Counted from the stretch's first letter, positions 1 through 12,731 are shown. The stretch: 64,000 bases of DNA from Prunus persica (GCF_000346465.2 NC_034014.1:6330507-6394506), one strand, 5' to 3'. Numbers and translations are program-made. The notes: generated from the sequence alone by a model not told the origin.

Positions 1-1073
1 AAACAACCCCTTGACTCGTTGAAGCCCTCAACCTTGTGAGAAGGGACCAGAGCTATGCCAACCCACCTCCAAGCTACAGCATGCAATCTTGTACACAGCT
101 ATATCCCTAGCAACAATTGGGGTGGGAGGCACAAGATACACCATGGCAACAATGGGAGCAAATCACAGCCATCGTCTATGTTGAGCACAATGTGAGTTGG
201 AGATTAAGGTTTGGCATGTGCGTGCCAACCTAAGAGCATCTCCACCTCAAAGGGCTAAGGTTAAGACAAGGGCAAGGCAAGGGCTCCTACTATTCATGTG
301 AATAGTGGCTGCTACTATTCATTATACTTTATTTCATATTTTTGTATACTTTAAACCATTAATTTTGATAATTTTTTGTAATGAATTTTCAGATAAGATT
401 TTTGGTTGCCACGTGTCCATCATTTTTCAGAAAAGATTTTCGGATGAGAATCTCAGTTGCCACGTGTCTTGTTCCAGATAAAATTTTCGGATATTCATTA
501 AAAAAATTATAATATCAGATTTCAAATAAGATTTTCACCCTCTAAAATTGTGTCACGTGTCCCATGTCAGATAAGATTTTCATATACTTTTAAAAAATTA
601 TAATCTCATATTTCAGATAAGATTTTCAGATATTTTAAAAAAAATTATAATATCAAATTTCAAATCAGATTTTCGCCCTCTAAAATTATGTCACGTGTCC
701 CATGTCAGATAAGATTTTCAGATATTTTTAAAAAATTATAATCTCAGATTTCAGATAAGATTTTCACTCTCTAAAATTGTGCCACATGTCATCTCTATCT
801 TCTGAATCCTTCTATAAAACTACACCATCAACTCATACCTCTCACATCATCTCTTATTTATTCCTTCATTTCTCAGATTTTACAAAACATATTCTACTCT
901 CAATGTCAAACTTGAGGAGGGTGTTGAAGAGGCAATAGAAAGAAGAGGAAGAAATCCGGCACAGACGTGCTGATGAAGATCAGGAGGCTGATAAAGAAGA
1001 GGAAGAAATGCTCGCAGCAGCGGTGTGTATGCTTAATCAATAAAGGCAACACCACCGTCGTCGTGCCCCAAAT

Positions 1074-2234
1074 GTGGACAAAGGTAGGGAGTCTCGAGGT
1101 AAGAATCTCTCGGAAGATTACTTTATCCCAAATTTGTTATATCATGTTGCTAAGTTTCAAGAGAGATATAAAATGCAGCCACATTTGTTCCAAAAAATCA
1201 TGCATGATATTTGTAATTACGATACATACTTCATTCAAAAGTATGATGTTGTTGGAGTTTTGGGTCTTCTCCCCGAGCAAAAACTTACAGCTGCTTTGCG
1301 AATGCTTGCTTATGGGGCATCTGCAGAGCAGGTGAATGAGATTGCAAGGATGGGAAAATCAACTATCCTAGAGTGCTTGGTAAGATTCTGTGATGCAGTG
1401 AAAAATTTGTACACGAGAGAGTACCTTCGCAAACCCACGCCGAGGGACCTACAAAGGCTTCTACAAAAAGCTGAGGCTCGAGGTTTCCTAGGAATGATTG
1501 GAAGCATCGATTGCATGCACTGACAGTGGAAGAATTGTCCTACTGCTTGGCAAGGAGAGTACGGGAATTGGAAGGGCCAAAAAAATATAATTTTGGTGGC
1601 CGTAGCTTCATTCGACTGTTTGGTTTGGCATGCCTTCTTCAAGGTTGCTTGATCTCAGAATGACCTCAATGTCCTTGGTCAATCCCCGGTGTTCGACCAG
1701 GTATTGCGAGGTCATTCTCCCCAGATCACGTACCAAATCAACAATACCGTATACTCTAGTGCGTACTACTTTGCCGATGGAATTTATCCTAGGTGGATGA
1801 CATTCGTGAAAACAATTCCTAATCCCCAATCCGATAAGGAAACAAGCTTTGCTGGCTTTTAAGAAGGTTACAGGAAAGAAGTGGAAAGGTGTTTCGGTAT
1901 CTTGCAAGCTCGTTTGACAATTATTAGGAGTGCTGCTCGGATGCTAGATGAGGAGGTGCTGCGGAGCATTATGATGACTTGCATCATCCTTCACAATATG
2001 ATTGTGGAGGATGAGTATGATTATGATGCTCTAGAGGTGTTTGAACCTGATCCCATGAACACGGCATTGACAAGAATATATGAAAGGTCGATGGGATCAA
2101 ATGGACAACCAATGAAGCCTGAACCATTACTTTGGGATGGTCGATACAACAACCCCATGATTGATCGTTATCAAGAAATGCAATCTTCATATGTTCACGA
2201 GAGACGTCAACTTGACTTGATCAAGCACTTGTGA
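1074..2234 (+). pseudogene. Harbinger transposase (DDE_Tnp_4 type), three in-frame stops
   Basis: The frame stays open in a single register for 387 codons except for stops at 1521 (TGA after DCMH, where relatives have Trp), 1650 (TGA) and 1860 (TAA). The three catalytic acidic residues are still recognisable: Asp in GSIDCMH, Asp in YYFADGIYPRW and Glu in VERCFGILQAR. The N-terminal part (codons about 15-130) has the helix-turn-helix-like region that precedes the catalytic core in plant Harbinger transposases. Because there are no frameshifts, inactivation is by point mutation. A start upstream of 1074 in the same frame is possible. The ORF at 967 in another frame is a shadow. Confidence 0.9.
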
Positions 2235-2629
2235 GAGATGAAAGGCAATCACAGTGGATGAAGTCAAGATTAATGCTTTGTTTGGAATTATGCTTTATTT
2301 TTAATTATGCTTTATTTTGTGTGTGGTGTTTTTTGGAATTATGCTTTTTTTATTTATTATACTTTTAAGTATGGTTTGTTTTGTGTATTGTCTGCAATAA
2401 ATTACGGTTTATTTTTAATTAATATTTGTTTTGAAGCGCAAATATTTTTAATAAATAGTCATATTATTTAATACTTTCTTTATTGTAAAAAGGAAACAAT
2501 GCAACAAATTAATACATATGGCAAATCTTTCAATACAACCTAATGGTTTTGATCATTTAACCAATCCGTATTGCTAGGTCCCTCATCATGGAAAAGTTTT
2601 CTTCTCATCACATCCCTTCGTCTTAGCTT

Positions 2630-3599
2630 TCAATAGGCCTTTGTTTCAGGAGACATATGGCTCGTATCCATGATCATGATTTTCATCTCTCTATCCTCCG
2701 TGTCTTTTTTTTGTGCCTGCTGCTGTTTGAATTGCAAATGCTTCCTGTCGTGCCAATCCACTTCGTCTCTTTTCAAGTCTCTCTCAATTCTTAGTGCCCT
2801 GCTCTTAGCTATTTGCTCCAATAATTGTACACATTCATTGTTCGAAGTGCTCTCTGTCTTGGCCTTTGTCGCCTTTCTTCCAATAGGTCTCGGCGGACGT
2901 GGGAGTGGTGACTCCGTTTCCATTGGGGAGTCCAATGGTGAATCGGTTGATGGCGAATCGTGGAGCGGCGTCTCATTCAACACAGCCGCTGGACCTGTGG
3001 GAATAATTTTGAATCTCGAACAATCCTTCACAACTTCCCAACATTGAAAATGCAAGAAACTTTTTTTACCTTGCCCTATGGCACCGAACCAAACTTGTGC
3101 TTGTATGATCTATTAAAAATAAATAATTGAAAATGCAAGAAAATAAAAAGATTATGCAAGAAAACATAAACAATTTGGAAATGCAAGAAAATATAGACAA
3201 ATTGGAAATGCAAAATATATATATATATATATTATGCAAGAAAAAGAAATAGAATATGCAATAAAAAAAGTTACATTAAATTGATTAAAATGGCAATTAT
3301 AAATATTTTACCTCATCGGATAGATTTTGACCGCTTCGAATGTTCTCCCTTACTTTTGTCAAGGCATGTCTCCATTTTCCTAACTTTTTATTCAGAATTT
3401 TTCATCTACTAGACAAGGCCATTTCGGTCCAAATGAAACCCGATCTTTGACAAAATTCTCCATGAATTTTGCTCCACATATGAGAGAACTTCATCTCATT
3501 GCCCGTGACAGGGCAATGACTAACGTTCACCCAAGATTGACACAACGCAATATCTTTCTGAGTTGTCCACGCGCCTCCGGCTTCGACAGAAGATGTCAT
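2630..3599 (-). pseudogene. Harbinger ORF1 (Myb/SANT-like DNA-binding accessory protein), one nonsense codon
   Basis: Two exons on the - strand: 3599-3312 and 3109-2630, with GT/AG borders and compatible frames (96 + 160 codons). The N-terminus has a Myb/SANT-like pattern (GGAWTTQKD, CQSWVNVS). The second exon has the QVWFGAIGQGKKSF and HFQCWEVVKD motifs and a Lys/Glu-rich C-terminal coiled region, typical of the proteins often mis-annotated in plants as glutathione S-transferase T3-like or NAM-associated. A TGA at 3404-3402 replaces the Trp codon expected after LSSR. In active elements this protein works with the transposase for DNA binding and nuclear import; here it is broken. Confidence 0.85.
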
Positions 3600-6500
3600 T
3601 TTATTTTTTTATACAAATGGAAAGTAGTAGAAAAATGTGAGTAGAGAGTAAAAAATATTGGAAGGAGAAGAGTTTGTATGAAGAATTGGTGTGGAAAGTG
3701 AATAATGTGAGTGGAGAGTAAAAAATATTGGAATGAGAAGAAATTGTATGAAGATTTGGTGTGGAAAGTGAATAAAATTGTTAGGTATTTATAGGGAAAA
3801 AAATCCAAAATTTTTTGGTTTTTTTTTTAAAAAAAAAATTTGGAATTTTTTTCGCAATTTTTTAGCCAAAAAAACGAGGACCGTCCGATTTCTGGAAAAA
3901 AAAAACGATCGGAGCGTCCAGGTTGCGACACAGGGTGTTTTCCTGTTGAATTCTGTCAGCGATAACGTCATCGAGCGGAAGTCAAATTGTTTTACCTCAA
4001 CGGTAAAAAAAAAATTCGAATTTTGCTCGCTAACGTCAGCGCCCTCGGGTTGAAGCCCATGCAAGATCTGCCCTTGAACTTGCCAGAACTGGTGGGACCC
4101 AAGACTTGCTCGGGCTGCTTCTTCTGCCCTGGAGGGCCAAAACTGAGCAAACGGACCTCTTGCCATGGCAAAAGGGCCCGCGCTGGAGATACTCTAATTG
4201 GACTGGTCATTTTCTTGTGCGGGGCCCGTTTCTATCGTTTTGATAAACCACAAGGGAGCCCATTTGTGGGTTTGGCTCGTGTGGTTGTTGCTTCAGCACG
4301 GAAAAGGAATCCCACTCGTCCGATGGAAGCAAAGATTATTACTATGGGCATGGTGGAGTGACGGATGACTTGGTGGGTTTTGCAACACCTAGCTCCAGCT
4401 TCAGGTACAAGCATTACTTTACATTTCTAATCTTTTTTTATAGCTAACAACTTAAGATTTTAGGGTCACTGTGTCAAACATAGTATCAATGACGCTTCGA
4501 TTTCTCCTTTTCTTGTATGCCTTATCGTTATTAACCAATTTCTTAACAGTTTAAGTTTTTAAGATCCAGTGATCATCTAACCTCTAAGCCATTTAGATTT
4601 CCTTTTGATATGTTTTTTTGTTCACTAAGCTGATGTGTTAGATTAGATTATGATATGTTGACCCTTGTATTAGGTATATCATTAGGATTAGGTATACTAG
4701 TGCATCTAAGTTAAGACAAAAATTAAAATCTAATCTATGATCAGAGTTTAAAAACAGGTTACCAATTAATGGTTGACATGCTAGAGCAGGCAGTGGTCTT
4801 GATGATCACCAATGCAAATTGATTGGTCAGGAGGAGGAGCTAGCACTAGAGATTTTGAGATATGGTGCAGTCAAAATGTTAGTGCTGTGGAGAGCAAAGG
4901 AAGCACGTTTTGTTTTAAATTTCTATTTCCATTTTATTAGTGGGTGACAGGAGGGGCGTGCATTTTGGTATGATAGAGATGACCACTTGGGTAGATATGT
5001 GCTCAAACCAGGTGCAACAGTTGCTAGAAACTTCATGTAAAGCAAATGCACTTAATTATTAGTGAGAGAAAAACAACATGCACCAAATGCTTTACAAAGT
5101 CTCATTATTTGCGTGGACTTTGTTGCCTAGTTCTCATCTCTTGGGGCCATATGATCTCTACTCTACTCCTCCCTCATCATCAAAAGAAAATGATTTTTCT
5201 AATTTTTAATCTAGTGGTGTCTCTCTTCCTAATGTCGGAAGAGGTCTTAGTTCGAATTCCCTTCTGCATCAATTAAATAATCTCATTTTCTCTGTTTCAG
5301 CCTTATTTTTGTACCAAAAAGATTTAAAAAAAACTTCATAAAAGATAGTTTCCTTGCCTTTTTTCTCTTTTTTTTTTCCTTTCTACCCTTTTGCTATATT
5401 ACAATTTTTGCTTCTGCTACAAGCTTTTGATATGCTTGAAAAGCCTTTGGACCAGCAGAATCTAATGATACATGCCTTCTTTATATTGCTTCACAGAGAA
5501 TTGAAGGAGACATTAAGCCAGGTGGTTCAATTGGAAAACCACGGAGACTATGCACAGTGCAACAAGTAGAAGATTTCTAGACCCTCTTAAGAATTTTGCC
5601 ATTATGGTCAGCAAGTATTTTCTTAGGTACCCCAATAGCAGTCCAGTACAACTTAACCATCTTGCAGGCTCTCACCATGGACCGTCAGATTGGACCTCAT
5701 TTTAAAATCCTAGCAGGGTCTATTTTAGTCATTGTCCTAATCTCCACTGCCATCTCGCTCTCCCTCATCGACAGGTTCTTGTGTCCCATATGGCAGAAGT
5801 TAACTGGTCAGCTCCCAACATCCCTCCAATGCATAGGATTAGGCCACGTGTTAAACATTCTCGGCATGGCTGTTTCAGCACTAGTGGAGTCGAAACGGCT
5901 TGAGATAGCAAAAACCCACCACCTCCAAGACCAGCCTGGTGCTATTGTCCCCATGTTGGCCCTAGGGCTCTTCCCACAGTTAGTTTTGGTAGGCATTGGA
6001 GAGGCATTTCATTTTCCAGGACAAGTTGCATTGTACTATCAAGAATTTCCGATGTCAATCCGAAGCACATCTACTGCCATGATTGCGTTGATCGTTAGGA
6101 TTTCATTTTATTTAGGCACAGGTGTGATTAATCTGATTCAAAGGGTTACAAGATGGCTGCCAGACAATATAAACAATGGGAAGCTAGAAAATGTGTGTTG
6201 GATGTTGGTTGTGGTGGGGGTGCTAAATTTTGGTTACTATTTAGTGTGTGCTAGCTTGTACAAGTATCAAAATGTAAAGGGTGGAGATGGCAATTCTGGT
6301 CCTGATAGCAAGAAGTGCAGATGGCTTAGTTTGGTATTGATGTGCTATTAAAAAAAAAATTGATTCTGCTGTTCTGTGAGAATAAACAACTGTGAAGTGA
6401 AGCAGTTAAGTGTTTGATAATCTATATTTGTAAGTGTTTTGAGTATGAAAAGCAGTGTAAAATAAAAAAGGTATAATTTAAGTTAACAAATAAATAAATT

Positions 6501-6762
6501 AATGTGCAAATATGTTTAAAATTTTTTAAAAAACAACTCAAAAGCAATTGCTTTCAGTCGACACCCCCTTCCTTTTTTCTTTTTCTTTTTTTCTCATTTT
6601 TCTTTGTTTCTTAATTCAAACCACCCCCCCCCCCCTCCATTTTTTTCTTCCTCTTCTCCTCATTTTGCTTTTCTTCTTCCTTCCTAGATAAACAAATCTT
6701 AAAGAACAAAAAAAATTAAAAACAACTTTCCCATCCAGCTCCAGCAACGTAAGCCACTGCAA

Positions 6763-6764
<2 letters not shown>

Positions 6765-6838
<74 letters not shown>
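6765..6838. repeat. (TC)37 microsatellite
   Basis: An uninterrupted TC dinucleotide run of about 74 bp. It is long enough to be highly length-polymorphic. Apparent Arg-Glu repeat ORFs on the - strand here are only translations of this run. Confidence 0.97.
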
Positions 6839-6841
<3 letters not shown>

Positions 6842-7734
6842 CACCCAACCCAAAAATCCTGCCATAAACACAGCCACATCCCTGAATCTGAACAATTTTA
6901 TTTTCACTGTTAGTATGAAATGGTGTTGGCATTTCCTAGAACTTAATATTGGTTTGGAAGTGTCAATTAGCTGTAAGGTTGAAGCAAAATTGATGTCTCT
7001 GATTTCCAAAAACTACGGGATTGAAACAGCTCAGCAATTCCCGAATTCCAAAATTATGACTTAACACGTATAAGCCATTTGATTTGAAGGGTAAGACATG
7101 TCATTTTTCATGCATTCTTGCTTGGAACGTTTTTTTTAAAGTCTGACATGATTTTATTTCATTGATTTTTAAATCAATTAAAATCCCTTTAAAGGTGCAT
7201 CTTATTTAAGCGTGTTTGTTTCAAATTGATTTGCTTTCCTTTTTTCTTCATGTCCTATCAAGCCTCTTCTTTTGGGCCAAGTCTTGAGTTCTTGCAAATC
7301 AAGTAACTATCAGATACTCTATTACACATTCATTGTGATATTCTTGAAACTTGCTTCAATAATATCAAGGGTCTTTAAAGAGTAATATTGTGGCAAAAAC
7401 CTTCTTGCTTTGGCTCATACTTATTTGGTGATTTTGGTTTTGACTAGGAAACATATCTTTGGTTATTTGGTTCGCCTTCAATGAAATTGCTTGTGTTTTG
7501 GACTTGGACTTTTCTTCCTAGAGAAGAAAAAGTTATATAAAATAAGGCTTGATGTTTTTCTTTTTGGACAGCTTTTCAACAATAGTTTTTTGTGCTTAAA
7601 CATTTAAGAGAGTTGCGTTTTTATCTGAGATAAATCATCAAGTGTTCCATGTTTACTTGGTGATTTATCAAACACTTTAATCATTCATATTGCATTCATT
7701 TGCATTGTTCGATGACGCATACGGTTGAGAGCAC

Positions 7735-8232
7735 CAAGATCGTTGAGGTGGTTTTTCTCCGGTGAGCTTGAATCGCTCGTGACCAATATCGGATTCAACA
7801 TAAGGGGAGTTGGAAGATTTTCGGCGAGCTTGAAGCAATCGTGACCAATATTGCATTCAACATAAGGAGTGTCAAAAAATCATCCCGTGACAGAAGTTGA
7901 GTTACGAAGAAGTTAGTAAACATTATCTAGAATGTGTCTAGGATAAGTATGTTAGCAAACATTATCTAGAATGTGTCTAGGATAAGTATGTGAGTACTAC
8001 TTGTAATCACCGTTCTTTAGTAGATTTGTTTTGGACTGAGGAGTCCCATGGATTTTCCCTAAAGGTGGGGTTTTGCCACATAAAATAATTCTCTGTGCAT
8101 TTCTTTATTTTAGGTTCATCACGTTTCAAGATTGATAAGCCATATCAATCCTGCCACCGAAACTTATTTTTTGTTTATTGATTAAAATTTTAAATTGGGC
8201 TATTCACCTCCCCTCTAGGCATTCTTAGCCAT
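7735..8232 (+). mobile_element. Probable LTR-retrotransposon relic (LTR fragment)
   Basis: The segment has features of the distal half of a Copia-type LTR: GGTGGGGTTTTGCCACATAA followed by a T-rich stretch, then TTGGGCTATTCACCTCCCCT near 8193-8212, wording that recurs at LTR/leader junctions of plant Copia elements. No matching second LTR, coding region or target duplication was found, so boundaries are approximate and the call rests on resemblance. Two internal tandem duplications are included (62-bp units at 7764 and 7826; 39-bp units at 7912 and 7951). Confidence 0.35.
7912..7989 (+). repeat. 39-bp tandem duplication
   Basis: Two almost identical 39-bp copies, 7912-7950 and 7951-7989, differing at one base (GTTAGTAAAC versus GTTAGCAAAC). 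It lies inside the LTR-like relic, just downstream of a second, 62-bp, two-copy repeat. Confidence 0.9.
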
Positions 8233-9856
8233 CCTACGGATAATTTCATTAACTTCAACACAAAAAATTCAATTTCTTAGATCTGCATCTCAACGGGGAG
8301 GTTATGGTGAGGTGGGTGAGTTTGTGGTGTTGGTGGGGCTGGGTGGGTGTCTGATTCCGAACGTGTGAGGGAGTTTCAATTCTGTTCGTGAAAAATGATA
8401 AGGGTAAATCGCGTCATTTTTTAAAACAAATGAGGACAATATGGGTATATTGAAATATTCATTAAAACCTCCGCATGCTTCCATCCACAATAGCTTTTAA
8501 AAGCACCCCTCCAGCTGCTTCTGAAATCTACCGCCAATGACCCCTAATTTTGAAAGCACCACAACCCCAAACTAAGCCTAAGTTATATCAATAAACTATA
8601 CTATGCCAAGTATGAGACATTATATATGCCAAGTCTATGAAATAATGTGTTTCTCAGGGAATTCTATTGCTTTGAAATAGAAACTACAAGCAGAGAAAAT
8701 GAACTTGATCACGATAAATAATATCCACTAAAAGAAGGCCTTAAATGAAATTAAGGAGTACCCCTCATATCAAACAATAAAACACTCACAAATCAAATCA
8801 TACCTTGCTAGTCTATGTATTGCTCGTATTTATTTTCTTAAAAGAGATTCCTATAGACATTTACAATACAGGAGAATGCTAGCTATACATTCTCTATCAA
8901 AAGTTACTTTCAAGTAATATGAAACACCATCACGTGATAACTAGTCCACATATCATACCAAAAATATAAAATGGAATGCAAGAGACCTAGTTGCAATACA
9001 CGATATTTTAAGAAATGCATATGGAATTAAGAAGTTGTATTGGAAGAAGTAACGCTTGTCATGCCTTAGTTGAAACGTTGACGTTGACGTATGCAAATTT
9101 GTGGGCAAACTTGTAAGAAATTAAGTAGCTCATTTCTTTGCAATATATGATTTATCTTGTTTGAACTTTTTTCTGTAAATTTTGGAGGAAGGGTCACTCC
9201 CACATGAGATCATTTCGTTAGGCAGGGCATCCTTCTTTAATTAATTTGCAATATGCGTATTTCAGACTTCATCAAAAAAGTATATCTAATTGGACTGCCA
9301 TCTTCTTGTCTTTATCCTGACATCGCGTGTAAAATCATTCATTCTTCCCCCTTCTTTTCTGGAAATGGCAACCCAATTAAAGTTTTGTTATTGTTGTCAC
9401 TGTGGCTTTTGCCTCTTTTTCTAGTAGTGATTTTTATAAATAGCTAGGGAACCTAAAATAATTAAAAATCGACAAGGGCATAAGATAATTGAATGTGGGG
9501 TACATTTGGGAGATATTCAAACCTGTACAAGAGTTGGTGATGATTTATTGATTCTTGCTTTGCATACCACATTTTTTACCACACCAATATAATAAGGTTC
9601 GTCTTTATTAAAAAAATGGTACACAATGAAATATAACTAGTATTTTCGTTAACTTATTACGTGAATACTGGTAATTTAAATGAAAAAAGTTTTGTTAAGT
9701 ACCAAAACTTTTTTAATGAAATACATATAATAATAACGTCATGAAGGACTGTTAATTTAACAAACAGAAATTCAGGACACCAAAAATATAATAGCAAATA
9801 TACTGCAAACGTGTTTTGTGGGTTGTGTAGAATTGAAGGATACTCAAATATATATT

Positions 9857-9873
9857 AACCCGTGCAACGGGTT
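9857..9873. repeat. 17-bp near-perfect inverted repeat
   Basis: AACCCGTGCAACGGGTT reads almost the same on both strands, with seven-base arms around a short centre. Such GC-rich palindromes set in TATATA-type DNA are common at the ends of degraded transposons, so this is probably a transposon terminus, about 80 bp upstream of the NPF start codon. Confidence 0.55.
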
Positions 9874-9947
9874 CATGTTAAATATCACACTACAAGTTGT
9901 AAGCACATCAGCAACTTTGAGCTGGCCTAAATAGTTGACCCTCCAAC

Positions 9948-12387
9948 ATGGATGAGTCCCTTTCCCACAATGATGAAGCCCATGCATCATCATCGCATTC
10001 CGGTAGCAGGCGCGGTGGTTGGATCACTTTCCCATTCATTACCGGTCTCTCTCTTTCTCTCCATCTCTTTCATTTTATTAGTTTCCTAACTCACAATAGT
10101 GTTAGTGTAGTGATTGTCGAACATAGTATCAGAGTTATGATTATGAACTTCCATATTGCGCAGGGGCTTTGGTAGGCCTGACACTTACAGCCGGAGGATG
10201 GCTCTCAAATTTGATTGTATTTCTGATTGAAGAATTCAATGTAAAGAGCATTGATGCTGCTCAGATTGCAAATGTGGTTAACGGTTCTTCAAGTTTTTTC
10301 CCAATCATCGGAGCAATCGTAGCTGACTCTCTCTTCGGCTCATTCTCCGTTATCTCAATTTCCTCCTGCATTTCCTTGCTGGTAATAAAATAGTCAATCT
10401 CTTAGTACATGCTTGTTCCATCTGTGCCTGTTCTTTTGCTGCTGATTTATGTGAACACATGAATAAAACTTTTGATATGTACTTGATTTTTAGTTGCTAT
10501 ATTCATTTTTATTTGGCAATTGCTAGCTAAGTAGTTGGGTGGAAATGCTTAATTTAGGGGCTTAAATTGAGGGACAAGTTATATATTCACATTTAATGGT
10601 TGAATTTAACAATATAACATCGTCTGGTCAATCTGATCTTAGATTGATCACGTACAGATGAATTATCTAACAATATAACATATCAGATATCAGCATAACC
10701 TTTTAACTTGTTAAACTTCCTGCATAAACTTGGATTCAAATATTTTGTAGGGCATAATTGTCTTAGCATTAACCGCGACACTGAATTCGTTAAGGCCTCA
10801 ACCTTGTCTTGTGGGATCAGAGTTATGCCAACCCACTTCAACATTACAAGATGCAGTATTGTATACTGGTATAGCTCTAGCTTCTATTGGCTTGGGCGGT
10901 ACCCGCTATACCCTAGCAACAATGGGAGCAAACCAGTTTGACAAGCCTAAGAATCAAGCGAGTTTCTTCAACTGGTACTTCTTTACTCTATACTCTGCTA
11001 CAATTGTAGCCCTAACAGTTATTGTCTATATTGAGGACAACGCTGGATGGAGATGGGGGTTTGGCCTATGTGTCCTTACCAACATAATTGGCTTGGCCGT
11101 TTTCTTATCTGGAACTCGGTTTTATAACATAGATAAGCCACAAGGAAGTCCATTTGTTGGTTTAGCTAGGGTTGCTGTTGCCGCTTTTCGAAAAAGAAAA
11201 CTCCAACTCTCCTCCTTAAGCAAGGATTATTACGATAGACATGATGGAGTGAAAGAAGGCATAGTGACTGGAACACTTAGCACCAGTTTCAGGTACAAAC
11301 TTTACAGGGTTAATTACTTATATCAAAAAGCTATGCTATCTTACCAAACTTTTGTTGTCAGATAAATGCTTATGTTGTCAGAGAGTGAATCTTGGCTATC
11401 TTAGATTCATAGTTTGGCGCGAGACAACAATTTTCTTTTTCTTTTTTTTAAACTAGTCAATGTTGTATAATATAGAGATCACGTAGAAATATGAGATCGA
11501 TTTAATTTTGGACTATAGAAATACAAACGTGATGTCCTCTCTTTGCATACAGATTCCTAAACCGTGCAGCACAGAAAATTGAAGGAGACATCAGATCAGA
11601 TGGTTCCATTGCAAAACCATGGAGACTAAGCACAATGCAACAGGTCGAAGATTTCAAAACAATTATACGAATTTTGCCATTATGGTCAACAAGCATATTC
11701 TTATGTATACCATTAGGAGTCCAGTCCAGCATGATAGTCCTGCAAGCTCTAAGCATGGACCGTCACATCGGGCCTCATTTCAAAATGCCATCTGGCTCCG
11801 TTATAGTCATTGTCCTACTTTCCACAGCCATCTCTCTCACCCTTATTGATAGGTTCTTATGTCCTGTGTGGCAGAAGCTGACTGGTCGATCTCCAACGCC
11901 CCTCCAACGTATAGGATTAGGCCACGTGTTAAATGTTCTTAGCATGGCTCTTTCAGCACTAGTAGAGTCAAAAAGGCTCAAATTAGCCAAAGCGAACCAC
12001 CTCCAACCTGTTGTACCAATGCTGGCCTTGTGGCTTTTCCCGCAGTTGGTTTTGGCAGGAATTGGAGAGGCATTTCATTTTCCAGGACAAGTTGCATTGT
12101 ACTATCAAGAATTTCCAGTGTCTCTCCGAAGCACATCGACGGCGATGATCTCGTTGGTCATTGGGATTGCATTTTATTTAAGCACAGGTGTAATTAATTT
12201 GGTTCAGAGGGTTACAGGGTGGTTACCAAATGATATAAATAATGGGAAGCTAGACAATGTGTATTGGATGTTAGTTGTTGTTGGGGTGCTCAATTTTGGT
12301 TATTATCTAGTGTGTGCTAAGTTGTACAAGTATCAAAATGTTAAGGGTGCAGATGTTAATTCTGGCTCTGCTGATAATGAAAAGTGA
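9948..12387 (+). CDS. NPF2: NRT1/PTR family 2 (NPF2, NAXT-like) transporter
   Basis: Intact four-exon gene: 9948-10044, 10164-10381, 10751-11292 and 11553-12387, all GT/AG, total 1,692 nt and 563 aa, the normal size for NPF carriers. It is a polytopic membrane protein (about 12 helices) with the MFS-type halves joined by a hydrophilic loop (around KDYYDRHDGVKEG). Family hallmarks: GGTRYTLATMGANQFD in the N-terminal half and GIGEAFHFPGQVALYYQEFP in the C-terminal half. The first helix reads GWITFPFITGALVGL and lacks the E-x-x-E-R motif used for proton coupling in most NPFs, as I recall for the NAXT (nitrate excretion) branch, so passive or efflux nitrate transport at the plasma membrane is the best guess. 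The start is the first ATG of the frame, before an acidic/Ser-rich tail. The decayed sister copy lies upstream on the same strand. Confidence 0.93.
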
Positions 12388-12731
12388 TGTTGTCAGTACA
12401 ATATTATGTATTTCTACTATTGTTGATGAAAAAGATCCGTATGTATTAACTGTTGAAAGGATTATCTCACATCAGAAAATGAAAGCCTTACTTACCTTAA
12501 TAGTTTAAATGATCTTGAGTTTTTCCATTTATTGTCAATTAATTTTGGGTTACATGATTAAATTATTTTATTAACATTGAAATTGATGTGTGGAGAATAT
12601 TATTTTTCTTTTTCGTTGTCTTAAATTTCAAACTCTGCCACAATGCAGAAAAGAAAATTGCACGAAAAACAGAGTTTGATCTTCATCCCCTTGAACCGGA
12701 AAATAATAGAAATTAATATATATATATATAA

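Larger units (their letters stand above)
234..4194 (+). mobile_element. PIF/Harbinger DNA transposon, full length, inactivated
   Basis: A 3,961-bp element bounded by imperfect terminal inverted repeats (GAGCATCTCCA at the left; GAGTATCTCCA read inward from the right) and flanked by a 3-bp TAA target duplication at 231-233 and 4195-4197. TAA/TTA target choice and this two-gene layout are standard for PIF/Harbinger. It carries a transposase frame on the + strand (1074-2234) and a Myb-like ORF1 on the - strand (3599-2630), arranged convergently. Subterminal DNA (300-800) repeats short AGATAAGATTTTC-like motifs many times, which may be binding sites. It sits inside an exon of the NPF pseudogene. 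Both genes contain stop codons, so it is not autonomous now. Confidence 0.93.
1..6351 (+). pseudogene. NPF2-type (NRT1/PTR) transporter pseudogene, 5' end outside window, split by a transposon
   Basis: Relic of a proton-coupled nitrate/peptide family membrane transporter. It aligns closely with the intact gene at 9948-12387. Exon 3 remains as 1-230 and 4198-4405, the intron runs from 4406 to about 5500, and the last exon ends at 6351. Damage seen: an extra base near position 30 shifts the frame; about 87 bp that encode the GANQFDKPK region and the following membrane helix are missing after position 160; a 4-bp loss lies at the transposon site; a TAG replaces a Lys codon in the last exon (around 5578); and the start of exon 4 is eroded. 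The stretch from 5596 is still open for about 250 codons, so decay is fairly recent. The C-terminus differs from the intact copy. Exons 1-2 would lie left of the window. The gene is tandem with, and on the same strand as, its sister. Confidence 0.9.
6352..9947. other. Intergenic DNA between the NPF pseudogene and the NPF gene
   Basis: No supported gene. The block holds a long (TC)n microsatellite, an LTR-like relic with small tandem repeats (7735-8232), and otherwise AT-rich DNA. The last kilobase is the upstream region of the intact NPF gene; I see no clear TATA box or unusual element there apart from a 17-bp inverted repeat at 9857-9873. Confidence 0.7.

Noticed and set aside
967..1335. 122-codon + strand frame at the start of the Harbinger element
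   Set aside because: Out of frame with the recognisable transposase and without motifs; a shadow.
6616..7009. Three overlapping Arg-Glu-rich frames on the - strand
   Set aside because: They are translations of the (TC)37 microsatellite.
9253..9447. 64-codon hydrophobic frame upstream of the NPF gene
   Set aside because: T-rich DNA gives membrane-like translations by chance; no start context or family feature.
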